From positions 1 to 37,469 of the forward strand of contig JAFGWL010000033.1 of assembly GCA_016937175.1 (NCBI GenBank): DNA of 37,469 nt, in the 5' to 3' direction. Made by a program: the position numbers and the translations under genes. Source of the DNA: Candidatus Mcinerneyibacteriota bacterium. Lineage in GTDB: Bacteria; Macinerneyibacteriota; Macinerneyibacteria; Macinerneyibacteriales; DSCS01. The notes under the pieces are model-generated. The model saw only the letters and a program-made list of their open reading frames with translations. It searched no databases and was not told the DNA's origin. Shown here one piece after another: positions 9,169-16,740 of the stretch (positions are counted from its first letter, which is position 1; every line of letters starts with the position of its first letter).

Positions 9169-9219
9169 CTCCTTTCTTTCTATCCACAACATAAACATCC
9201 AACTCCACACACCTCCTTT
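9169..9219 (-). promoter_or_regulatory. Two-SD leader of the complete TonB receptor
   Basis: AAAGGAG (9169-9175) lies 8 bases before the receptor ATG. A second, stronger AAAGGAGGTG (9210-9219) lies about 45 bases upstream. Behind it a small frame from ATG 9198 (MFMLWIERKEFLL) ends in a TGA overlapping the receptor start as ATGA. An in-frame TTG at 9202 is also 9 bases from the upstream SD. Which of these is used cannot be decided from the sequence. Confidence 0.45.
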
Positions 9220-9239
9220 CGATTTCTCTGATTATTATC

Positions 9240-9268
9240 AATCTACCTGATTAAATTCACGGAGTCAA
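9240..9268 (-). promoter_or_regulatory. Sigma-70-type promoter of the TonB receptor / surface protein / PorV operon
   Basis: Minus-strand -35 TTGACT (9263-9268), 17-base spacer, -10 TAGATT (9240-9245). It sits in the AT-rich gap after the C11 protease gene and is the only good promoter before the three-gene operon. Confidence 0.7.
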
Positions 9269-9349
9269 TATATTTTTTTCCTAAAAATGAATTTTATAAG
9301 GAGAAAATGGCATTAAAATAAATTTCTTTTGGTAACCGAAATATCTTCC

Positions 9350-11191
9350 TCAGCGAAGGAGGACAAAGGGGGCTATGTCTCCATCCAGCTTCACATAGTA
9401 GAGGCCGGAAGGAAGGTCCGAAAGATCCAGGCTCTCACAATCACGGGCCCTCCCAAGCAGGCGTCCACGGGCATCATACAGAAAGACTTCTTCCACTAAG
9501 CTTCCGAAATGGAGGATATCGCTCCCCTTGAGGGGGTTGGGATAGACAAGGCGCCGGCTGTCAGATTCCATGAAAGGCTCTGTGACTGTGATATTTCCCC
9601 TGGCATCCAGGGCTCCCACCCGGCAGACACTCCAGGTCTGGGGGAAAGTCCGGGCAGAACCAAAGGGTTCCTCTGCCCCTCCCGTAAAAACGGCACGGCG
9701 TCGCGTCACTACAGTGACACCCCGGTATTCATTGGCACTTCCGGTGACCTCCACGCGCACACTGCGGACAGACTTGGGAAAAACGAGAGACGCTTCTCCG
9801 GTTCCGGAGAATTGATGACGCTCCTCATACGAGACACCATCACCGGAAACAGAGATCAGGCTTATGTCGCCGGGGGCTATGGCATAGGAGAGGGCCAGCT
9901 CCAGATATCCCGGAGAGGTAATGTCACTGTTTTCAAAGACAACCCCGTCCCCGCCGTTCAAAGTAACACTCATCCCCGAGACTTCCGCCAGGCCGGAATT
10001 GTTTTCCAGCAGGACCAGTTCCAGAGGCGGGAGGAGAAGACTCTCTCCCGCATAGAGACAGAAGGTGACGGGCCCGCTGATGTCATACCAGAGTCCCGGA
10101 TCCACCGAAGAGTAGGAGCGGTGGTTCTCTATCCGGGGAGAGATGAGCATTTCCGGCGGGATGTCCTCTTTTCCGTAGTAAGAGGCCAGCCTTTCCAGCC
10201 AGTGGCAGGCTGCTTCGAAATCGAGCTCGCGGTAACCTGTGAGGCTTGCCTTGAATCCGGCATAATCGGGCGGAAAAAAGAGCGAGACCCCTCCGAATGA
10301 GCTCTCGGAAGTCTCCCGCCGCAGGACAGCGCTCTCCCACCCCGGAAGAAACGAAGCATCGACATCCAAAGCCTGATAATCTATTGTATTGACAGGTGTC
10401 ACTCCTGAAAGAATCCCGCGGTCCCAGCTCTGCGGAGACGAGCCCCCCACAGAAGACGTGACTGCCTGACGCCACAGGGGCCCGGAGACAGCCGCCAGTG
10501 ACCAGGCTGTCCCTCTGTTCACAAAAAGGTCGAAGAGAGCTGTCATGAGCTCTTCAGGGGTCTGCGGAGACCTGGTAAGGAGAGAGGCATAGTCGAAGGC
10601 ATCTGAAGGCAGATTATGGGCAGATGCCGCAAGGATCTCCCCGTAGGGTGCCAAGGCGAAAAAGTTCTCCACCGAGGCCATCCGGCAGGCATCCAGAAGT
10701 ATAAGCGAATAACGGTGTCCGTCAAAGACTGCAGCAGTCGTCTCAGCGCTGAAAAAGATCTCCAGCCCGCTCAAAGCGTCCCAGGCGATGGCATCGGGTT
10801 CTGACATAGTGGAGGCAAACTCGGGATACCAGTTGTTTCCATGCCCCCAGAGGGCTAAGAGAGAAATCCCGCCGGTCCTGCGGGTCTCAGTCCAGTCGAG
10901 AAAATCAGCCAGGGTCTTCTCATCTCCCATATCGGCCTGGGAAAGGAGTGTATCATCCGATTCTCCTCCGCCCCGGAGGCGGCGAACAGTCGTTCCGCCG
11001 TAGGAGGCCTGAAAAAGGAGCCGGTTGGAGGTCTCGGCCGGAAGAGCCCGGGCCCAGTCGTCCAGGGCCTGAGCCTGATCCCCGAGAGTATTGTTTCCTG
11101 AAATATAGATCAGAAGGTCAAAGCAGAAGATAAGCGGAGTCAGGAAAAGAAACCAGACCACCAGGAGGCCGGCTGCCCGTCTATTCTTCAT
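9350..11191 (-). CDS. Secreted C11 (clostripain-like) cysteine protease with C-terminal sorting domain
   Basis: A 613-aa clan CD cysteine peptidase. After a signal peptide (about residues 1-24), the caspase-like fold shows ISGNNTLGD and ADFLDW, which fit the start of C11 proteins, then catalytic His117 in LLALWGHGNNW and catalytic Cys169 in YSLILLDACRMASVENF. The C-terminus (VYPNPLKGSD ... VFLYDARGRLLG ... DLPSGLYYVKL) is a type IX-like sorting domain, so the enzyme is predicted to be displayed or released by the system that uses PorV. This parallels gingipains, which are C25 members of the same clan. GGAGG precedes the ATG, and the first 11 bases overlap the end of the PPIase-like lipoprotein gene, so the two are translationally coupled. 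Cleavage specificity (Arg in clostripain) is not inferable. Confidence 0.87.
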   Translation of the reverse strand: MKNRRAAGLLVVWFLFLTPLIFCFDLLIYISGNNTLGDQAQALDDWARALPAETSNRLLFQASYGGTTVRRLRGGGESDDTLLSQADMGDEKTLADFLDWTETRRTGGISLLALWGHGNNWYPEFASTMSEPDAIAWDALSGLEIFFSAETTAAVFDGHRYSLILLDACRMASVENFFALAPYGEILAASAHNLPSDAFDYASLLTRSPQTPEELMTALFDLFVNRGTAWSLAAVSGPLWRQAVTSSVGGSSPQSWDRGILSGVTPVNTIDYQALDVDASFLPGWESAVLRRETSESSFGGVSLFFPPDYAGFKASLTGYRELDFEAACHWLERLASYYGKEDIPPEMLISPRIENHRSYSSVDPGLWYDISGPVTFCLYAGESLLLPPLELVLLENNSGLAEVSGMSVTLNGGDGVVFENSDITSPGYLELALSYAIAPGDISLISVSGDGVSYEERHQFSGTGEASLVFPKSVRSVRVEVTGSANEYRGVTVVTRRRAVFTGGAEEPFGSARTFPQTWSVCRVGALDARGNITVTEPFMESDSRRLVYPNPLKGSDILHFGSLVEEVFLYDARGRLLGRARDCESLDLSDLPSGLYYVKLDGDIAPFVLLR

Positions 11192-12341
11192 GGACCTCCA
11201 CAGGATACTGCTTCATGAGAAGCCCGAAGAGTTCCCTCATGAGATATTCTTCAACATGTGATTTCCGAAGCTCCACAACGGTACGACTCCGGACTGTCCA
11301 CTCACGTCCCTGGTAGCGGGCCGTCCCTCCCTCTTCGGGGAAACGGGCCCTTTCGCCTGGAAAAAGGGTCACAAGCCGGCTCTCTTTACCGTCTGTCAGA
11401 TAGGCCTCTTCCACCAGCCCCTCCAGTTCTTTTCTGGCCCGGGGAGTATGGGTATTGATATAGTCACGCTCATAGACTCCGATGGCGGCGAGATCCCTTG
11501 AGATCTTTCGCAGATAATCCAGTTCCTTTTTAAAGACATCCTCAAGGAAATGCTCCTCCACGAAACGTTTCATCAGAGGAATACGGGCATCCGAGTCAGG
11601 AAGAGTCCCGATCCCGCGGGTTACCTCCTCCACGGTGAAGATGCGGCCCTCATATCCTCCCACCTCCTCCTTCCCATCCCCCTGAAACGCAACAGAGGGG
11701 TCAAAGAAGAAACGTTTCTGAAACTTTAGGTCCTCAAAACCCATGGCCATGGCCAGAGCCGACCTGATCTTAAAGCGCTTTTCATCATCCAATGGAGAGT
11801 GCGCCGTAAGGACCTCATGGACAGTCACATCCAGATAACCGTATTTGGTCTCTATCCCTTTCACCGTCTCCCCGGGAGAGGCCTGGGAGATAAAGAGATC
11901 CGCCGGTTCGGGCAGGTCTCCGGGAGTGAAGAGGATATCCTCCTTGACTGTCCCCTGTTCCGGCGTCAGGGTATATAAAGCGTAGGAGATCCGGAAACTT
12001 TTGTCAAAATAGGGGTCATCCTGGCTCAGAACATCCATAAAGGAGCGGGCTTTTTCCCTGAGGAGATTTTGCAGGACACTCTTTTTAAGGTCCCTGTAGG
12101 CCTTCTCAACCTTGCTCTCCTCCAGGCGCACTTCCCGGGCGGCACGCGCGGCTAAGGCGAACTCGGCAAACTTCTGCAGGGCCATGGAGTCATCATAATC
12201 AAAAAGACGGGTAAAGAGACGGACTTCGCTTTTAGCATAAGTCTCATCTCCTACTGTCAGATAGGGTTTCTCTCCGCATCCTCCCAGGATGATCACCGTC
12301 ATCACTGCCAGCATCACAGATCTTTTCAGGACAAATCTCAT
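11181..12341 (-). CDS. Lipoprotein resembling SurA/PpiC-type peptidyl-prolyl isomerase chaperones
   Basis: A 386-aa lipoprotein: the signal sequence ends in the lipobox ILGGC with Cys22, so it should be membrane anchored. The region after it (TVGDETYAKSEVRLF, then a charged helical stretch) resembles the SurA/PrsA N-terminal chaperone domain. The stretch around residues 160-200, ETVKGIETKYGYLDVTVHEV, follows the parvulin pattern of GxVs-PvxTxyGyhii-V. The active-site core looks degenerate, so isomerase activity is doubtful and a chaperone role more likely. A strong SD (GGGGAGGAG) precedes the ATG. It lies 25 bases after alaS and overlaps the secreted protease gene, suggesting it helps that protease cross or fold in the periplasm (inference). 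Confidence 0.65.
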   Translation of the reverse strand: MRFVLKRSVMLAVMTVIILGGCGEKPYLTVGDETYAKSEVRLFTRLFDYDDSMALQKFAEFALAARAAREVRLEESKVEKAYRDLKKSVLQNLLREKARSFMDVLSQDDPYFDKSFRISYALYTLTPEQGTVKEDILFTPGDLPEPADLFISQASPGETVKGIETKYGYLDVTVHEVLTAHSPLDDEKRFKIRSALAMAMGFEDLKFQKRFFFDPSVAFQGDGKEEVGGYEGRIFTVEEVTRGIGTLPDSDARIPLMKRFVEEHFLEDVFKKELDYLRKISRDLAAIGVYERDYINTHTPRARKELEGLVEEAYLTDGKESRLVTLFPGERARFPEEGGTARYQGREWTVRSRTVVELRKSHVEEYLMRELFGLLMKQYPVEVHEE

Positions 12342-12366
12342 ATCTCCTCCCCTTCACTCAATAATC

Positions 12367-14961
12367 TCACGGAATAAACTCAGCGGCTTTCTCAAGGATC
12401 TCATTCAGGCGGCCGTTCTGTTTCCCTCCGAACCGCGCCATGTCGGGGCGCCCCCCGCCGCCGCCTTCCAGCAAAGCGGCCAATCCCGAGGCTATTTCAC
12501 CGGCCTTGACTTCTCCTTTTAAATCGTCTGTCACCATCACGACCCCGTTGACCTTCTCCCCTTCCGCCCCCGCCAGGACGATGACGCTTTTTCGCGACGC
12601 CCGGTCCTTGACCCGCTGGGCCGTCTCCATGATGACCTTCATATCCCCTTCAGGAAGAAGGGCTGTATAGAGGGAAAGTCCCTTATCACTTTTTCCGGCG
12701 GCTATAATAGCGTCGATATCGGATGAAGCTGATTCCATCTTCAGCTTCTCGATCTCCTTATGAAGCTCCTTTTCCCTTTTGAGCAACTGTTCAATCCTTT
12801 CGGGCAGCTGGCCCTTCTCAGCCTTTACAGCCCTGGAGAGTTCTTCCAGAAGCATCTGATTATCCTGGATATGATGAAGGGCTTCTTCTCCTGTGACCGC
12901 TTCTATACGGCGCACTCCTGCTGAAAGGCTTCCTTCGGAAAGGATGATAAAAGGGCCGATGTCTCCGGACCTTTCCACATGGGTCCCCCCGCAAAGCTCC
13001 ATGGAGACCCCTTCCACAGAGACTACCCGGACCTCGTCGCCGTACTTCTCGCCAAACAGGGCGACCGCCCCCTTCTTACGGGCCTCCTCCTGTCCCATTA
13101 CCGCTGCTGTGACAGGCTTGTTCGCGATGATCGACTTATTGACGATCTCCTCCACAGCGGCCACTTCTTCCCGGCTCATTTTGGAAAAATGGGTAAAATC
13201 GAAACGGAGCCGGTCCGGCCCCACATAGGACCCCGCCTGGTTGACGTGGCTTCCCAGGACCTCTTTAAGGGCTTTGTGGAGAAGGTGTGTGGCTGTATGG
13301 TTCCGGGCAGCGCTCAGGCGGGTCTCCTCATCCACTTTGAGACGGTAAGGCTTCCCCTCTTCCAGGGACTCGCCTCCCTCTCTTATCTTATGGATATGGA
13401 CGCCGCCGGCCTTTTGGGTATCGTAAACGGGCAGCTCTTTATCCCCTGCCAGCAGCCATCCCCGGTCTCCGGCCTGTCCGCCCGATTCTCCGTAGAGGCA
13501 ACTCCTGTCAAAGACAAGGTCCCAGCCCTCGTCGGTCTTTGTCTTAAAAAGCAGGGTCCCCGTCTCTTCCAAGGTATCGTATCCGGTGAAAGAAGTCTCG
13601 GGAAGCCCCTTCTCCACCACATAGAGGTATCGCTTCTCTCCGGACCCTCCAGCCCAGGAGGCACGGCCTCTCTTCTTCTGGTCTTCCATGGCCCTTTGAA
13701 AACCCTCTTCATCCAGACGAAGACCCTGTTCTGAAAGGATATCCGCTGTAAGGTCCACGGGGAAACCATAGGTATCGTAAAGCTTGAAAGCCGTCTGCCC
13801 GGAAAGAACAGACCCGCCCTCATTACGGAGTGTCCGGCACTCCTCTTCCAGAATAGCTATCCCGGCATCCAGGGTATCGAGAAAACGCTCTTCTTCCATC
13901 TTTATCAGGTGCTGGATATGCTGGGCCGCCGGGAGAAGCTCTTTGTAGAAATCTCCGTATCGGGAGACGACGTCTCCTGCCAGCTTGTAGAGGAAGGGCT
14001 TCTTATACCCCAGGATCCTGGACTGCCTCAGTGCCCGCCTCAGGATACGGCGGAGGACATATCCCCGCCCCTCATTGGAGGGGATGACACCGTCGGAGAA
14101 GGCAAAGACAAGGGCCCTGATATGGTCCGCGATGATGTGGAAATGGAGAGCAGTCTTTTCCTCATAGTCCACACCGATATAGTCGGAAGCGGCCCGGATC
14201 AGGGGCTGAAAAAGGTCTGTATGGAAATTATTGGTCTTCCCCTGGAGGATCGAGGCCAGGCGTTCCAGCCCCATCCCCGTATCGATGTTTTTTTTCTGCA
14301 GCGGAGTCAGGCTCCCGTCGGCCTCCTTGTTAAACTGAGTAAAGACCAGGTTCCAGAATTCCACATAGCGGTCACATTCACACCCTGGACGACAGCTCTC
14401 TTTTCCGCAGCCTGTTCCGGGGCCGTAATCATAGTAGAGCTCCGAAGAGGGGCCGCAGGGGCCGGTCTCTCCAGCCGGGCCCCAGAAATTATCCTTATCG
14501 CCTAAAGCCACGATACGTTCAGCCGGAAGATACCTGAGCCAAAGGAGCCGCGCCTCATCATCATCTGTGTGGACTGTCGCCCAGACCCGTTCCGGGTCAA
14601 GCCCGAGCACCTCTACTGTAAACTCCCAGGCATAGGCGATGGCCTCCTCCTTAAAATAGTCTCCGAAAGAAAAATTCCCAAGCATCTCGAAAAAGGAGTG
14701 GTGACGCGCTGTCTTGCCCACATTCTCAAGGTCGCTCTTCTTCCCTCCGGCGCGAAGGCATTTCTGGCAGGAGGCTGCACGGGTGAAGGACAGACGGGCT
14801 GTATCCTTTGCCTGAAAGAATTCTTTGAACTGGACCATACCCGCCGAAGTAAAGAGCAGTGTGGGGTCATCCCGGGGAATAAGAGGGGAAGAGTCGACGA
14901 TCCTGTGCCCCCTCTCTTCAAAGTAATCGATAAATGCTCTTCGAATATCCGCTGCTTTCAT
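12367..14961 (-). CDS. alaS: Alanine--tRNA ligase
   Basis: An 864-aa enzyme that charges tRNA-Ala and edits mischarged Ser/Gly. Full family length. The N-terminal class II catalytic core begins with RRAFIDYFEERGH and contains SAGMVQFKEFF and GDKDNFWGPAGETGPCGPSSE. The editing domain holds the zinc-binding motif ARNHTATHLLHKAL and the later CGGTHVERSGDIG. A coiled-coil/C-Ala region follows (GGGGGRPDMARFGGKQNG). A Cys-rich insert, GCGKESCRPGCECDRY, is the zinc-like loop seen in many bacterial AlaRS. It starts 3 bases after recX, the recA-recX-alaS order known from gammaproteobacteria, and is followed by the lipoprotein gene. Confidence 0.98.
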   Translation of the reverse strand: MKAADIRRAFIDYFEERGHRIVDSSPLIPRDDPTLLFTSAGMVQFKEFFQAKDTARLSFTRAASCQKCLRAGGKKSDLENVGKTARHHSFFEMLGNFSFGDYFKEEAIAYAWEFTVEVLGLDPERVWATVHTDDDEARLLWLRYLPAERIVALGDKDNFWGPAGETGPCGPSSELYYDYGPGTGCGKESCRPGCECDRYVEFWNLVFTQFNKEADGSLTPLQKKNIDTGMGLERLASILQGKTNNFHTDLFQPLIRAASDYIGVDYEEKTALHFHIIADHIRALVFAFSDGVIPSNEGRGYVLRRILRRALRQSRILGYKKPFLYKLAGDVVSRYGDFYKELLPAAQHIQHLIKMEEERFLDTLDAGIAILEEECRTLRNEGGSVLSGQTAFKLYDTYGFPVDLTADILSEQGLRLDEEGFQRAMEDQKKRGRASWAGGSGEKRYLYVVEKGLPETSFTGYDTLEETGTLLFKTKTDEGWDLVFDRSCLYGESGGQAGDRGWLLAGDKELPVYDTQKAGGVHIHKIREGGESLEEGKPYRLKVDEETRLSAARNHTATHLLHKALKEVLGSHVNQAGSYVGPDRLRFDFTHFSKMSREEVAAVEEIVNKSIIANKPVTAAVMGQEEARKKGAVALFGEKYGDEVRVVSVEGVSMELCGGTHVERSGDIGPFIILSEGSLSAGVRRIEAVTGEEALHHIQDNQMLLEELSRAVKAEKGQLPERIEQLLKREKELHKEIEKLKMESASSDIDAIIAAGKSDKGLSLYTALLPEGDMKVIMETAQRVKDRASRKSVIVLAGAEGEKVNGVVMVTDDLKGEVKAGEIASGLAALLEGGGGGRPDMARFGGKQNGRLNEILEKAAEFIP

Positions 14962-14964
14962 CTC

Positions 14965-15585
14965 TCAGGCCTTCCTTTCTTTCTCCATCCTGTCCAGCAG
15001 GGCGTTGATCTGACCGGCATCAAAGCCCTTCCCCATAAGGTACCGGAAAAGAGCCGCGCGCCACTCCTGTTTTCCCTTCACAGAGCGGTATTTCTTTTCT
15101 GCAGCCCTCTCCAGAGCCTTCTCCTCCCGGTCTGCCAGGGGAAATTCCAAAGCAATGCGGTCAAATAGATCCCCGGGAATCCCTTTTCGGGTCAATTTAA
15201 AGCGTAAAGCCCTCAGGCTCTCTTTCTCATTATAACGGAGATAATCCTTTACGAGTTCCGTATCATCCACAAAACCGTATTCTCTGAGCCGGGAAACCTC
15301 CTGCCGGGCCAGCTCCACAGAATACCCGCGCTCAAGAATATAACGCTCCACCTCTTTTTCCGTCTTTCGGTAACGGCTTACCAGGGCCAAAACCCGGCTG
15401 TGAAGCCTCTCTTCTAATTCAATACGGCGGATCTCTTCGAGAAACTCCGCCGTGACCTCTTTTCCCTTATACAGGTTGAGGAGAGCGATGGTGTTCTCCT
15501 CGACCCCCTCAAAAAATTCCTCGTCTATGAAGAGATTGTAGCGTGTCTTACTCTTCTTCTGCGGTTCCAGAGCCGTAATCTTCAT
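14965..15585 (-). CDS. recX: RecA regulator RecX
   Basis: A 206-aa RecX, the small helical-repeat protein that caps or destabilises RecA filaments. It shows the family's repeated three-helix pattern: [34 protein letters not shown] with LRRYGFVDD-like [17 protein letters not shown], then [15 protein letters not shown] and [15 protein letters not shown]. The ATG at 15585 is preferred because [19 protein letters not shown] matches RecX starts; an in-frame TTG 12 bases upstream is possible. The start lies inside the 3' end of recA (38-base overlap), so its translation probably depends on recA translation, keeping regulator and target in proportion. Confidence 0.93.
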   Translation of the reverse strand: MKITALEPQKKSKTRYNLFIDEEFFEGVEENTIALLNLYKGKEVTAEFLEEIRRIELEERLHSRVLALVSRYRKTEKEVERYILERGYSVELARQEVSRLREYGFVDDTELVKDYLRYNEKESLRALRFKLTRKGIPGDLFDRIALEFPLADREEKALERAAEKKYRSVKGKQEWRAALFRYLMGKGFDAGQINALLDRMEKERKA

Positions 15586-16582
15586 GATCCTTGCCAAAGA
15601 GCTCTTCGCGGACCTTCCCCTCGATCTCTTCCAGCATCTCAGGAGCGTTCTTCAGGTAATCTTCGACATTATTCTTCCCCTGTCCCAGCCGCATATCGTT
15701 ATAGGAATACCAGGAGCCGCTCTTGTCCATGATACCGAACTCCGAAGCCAGGTCGATGACTTCGCTTATCCGCGAGATCCCCTCTCCGAAAATGATCTGG
15801 ACATGGGCGATCTTGAAGGGAGGCGCCAGTTTATTCTTGACGATCTTCACTTTGACTTCATTCCCGATATCCGAAGTCCCGGTCTTGACCGATCCCGTAC
15901 GCCGTATATCCATCCGGAGAGAGCAGTAAAACTTCAGCGCATTCCCGCCGGTTGTGGTCTCGGGGTTTCCGAACATGATCCCGATCTTCATACGGATCTG
16001 GTTCAGAAAGACAAGGGCTGTCTTGGTCTTGTTGATGACCCCTGTGAGTTTTCTCAGGGCCTGGGACATGAGACGGGCCTGAAGTCCCATATGGGAATCG
16101 CCCATATCTCCCTCGATCTCCGCCCGGGGAGTCAATGCCGCCACAGAGTCTACCACGATGATATCGATGGCTGCACTCCTGACCAAAGTCTCTACAATAT
16201 CCAAGGCCTGTTCGCCGTTGTCCGGCTGAGAGACAAGGAGGTTGTCAATATCCACGCCCAGTTTCCGGGCGTAGACAGGGTCCAGGGCATGTTCCGCATC
16301 GATAAAGGCCGCCACTCCCCCTTTTTTCTGAGCTTCGGCGATGATCTGAAGAGCCAGCGTCGTCTTTCCTGAAGACTCAGGCCCATAGATCTCTGTGACA
16401 CGCCCCCGGGGGATCCCTCCGATTCCCGTGGCATGGTCGATCTTCAAAGAGCCGGTGGAGATAACATCCACATCGAGGTGAAAGTCCCCTCCCAGGCGCA
16501 TGATCGCCCCTTTTCCGTAATCCTTTTCCAATTGTTGTATCGCCTTTTCGAGCATCTTTCCCCTGGCTTCCTGATCTGACAT
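15548..16582 (-). CDS. recA: Recombinase RecA
   Basis: A 344-aa RecA, the ATP-dependent strand-exchange protein of homologous repair and SOS signalling. Walker A is GPESSGKTT at residues 67-75, Walker B is [10 protein letters not shown], and the L2-type segment [22 protein letters not shown] is present. The C-terminus is acidic (GTAEEE). The ATG at 16582 is chosen because AAAGGAGG is 5-6 bases upstream; a start 7 codons earlier would lie over that SD. Before the Walker A the usual LDxALGxGG reads IDHATGIGG, a small departure from consensus. First gene of recA-recX-alaS-lipoprotein-protease, with its own promoter at 16613-16640. Confidence 0.98.
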   Translation of the reverse strand: MSDQEARGKMLEKAIQQLEKDYGKGAIMRLGGDFHLDVDVISTGSLKIDHATGIGGIPRGRVTEIYGPESSGKTTLALQIIAEAQKKGGVAAFIDAEHALDPVYARKLGVDIDNLLVSQPDNGEQALDIVETLVRSAAIDIIVVDSVAALTPRAEIEGDMGDSHMGLQARLMSQALRKLTGVINKTKTALVFLNQIRMKIGIMFGNPETTTGGNALKFYCSLRMDIRRTGSVKTGTSDIGNEVKVKIVKNKLAPPFKIAHVQIIFGEGISRISEVIDLASEFGIMDKSGSWYSYNDMRLGQGKNNVEDYLKNAPEMLEEIEGKVREELFGKDHEDYGSGTAEEE

Positions 16583-16612
16583 ATGGACCTCCTTTTTGAA
16601 CATCTTTGGGAT

Positions 16613-16640
16613 ATTATAACCATTCGCACAATGAAATCAA
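16613..16640 (-). promoter_or_regulatory. recA promoter
   Basis: Minus-strand -35 TTGATT (16635-16640), 16-base spacer, perfect -10 TATAAT (16613-16618), placing the transcript start about 25 bases before the recA ATG. I see no Escherichia-type (CTG-N10-CAG) or Bacillus-type (GAAC-N4-GTTC) LexA box overlapping it. Confidence 0.75.
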
Positions 16641-16656
16641 GCCTCTTCTCCGAAGG

Positions 16657-16681
16657 CTTCCGGCCGGAAGAAGGGCCCTTC
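16657..16681. repeat. Two abutting perfect palindromes upstream of the recA promoter
   Basis: CTTCCGGCCGGAAG (16657-16670) and GAAGGGCCCTTC (16670-16681) are perfect palindromes of 14 and 12 bp sharing one base. They lie 17 bases upstream of the recA -35 box. They may be protein-binding sites or part of the 3' structure of the preceding porin-like transcript. Confidence 0.6.
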
Positions 16682-16709
16682 GACGATCTCTGTCAGAGTA
16701 TGAGAGAGA

Positions 16710-16740
16710 GGAGGGGGAGGATCTCCCCCTCCATTTTTTT
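16710..16740. terminator. Hairpin between the outer-membrane barrel gene and recA
   Basis: A 10-bp stem (GGAGGGGGAG / CTCCCCCTCC, 3-base loop) sits directly after the barrel gene's stop codon. The T7 tract follows the stem on the plus strand, where nothing obvious is transcribed. On the minus strand the stem comes after an A-run and has no U-tract, so termination of the barrel transcript here is only possible. Confidence 0.4.

Noticed and set aside
12979-13734. Plus-strand 251-codon open frame opposite alaS
   Set aside because: alaS is unambiguous across this region, and the opposite frame has no domain or start signal.
14390-14450. Cys-rich stretch in AlaRS (GCGKESCRPGCECDRY) as an inserted domain
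   Set aside because: A zinc-binding-like Cys cluster at this place occurs in many bacterial AlaRS proteins and is within normal variation.
16710-16740. Hairpin plus T7 as a plus-strand terminator
   Set aside because: It has the right form on the plus strand, but no plus-strand gene or promoter leads into it. It is listed only as a hairpin with low confidence.
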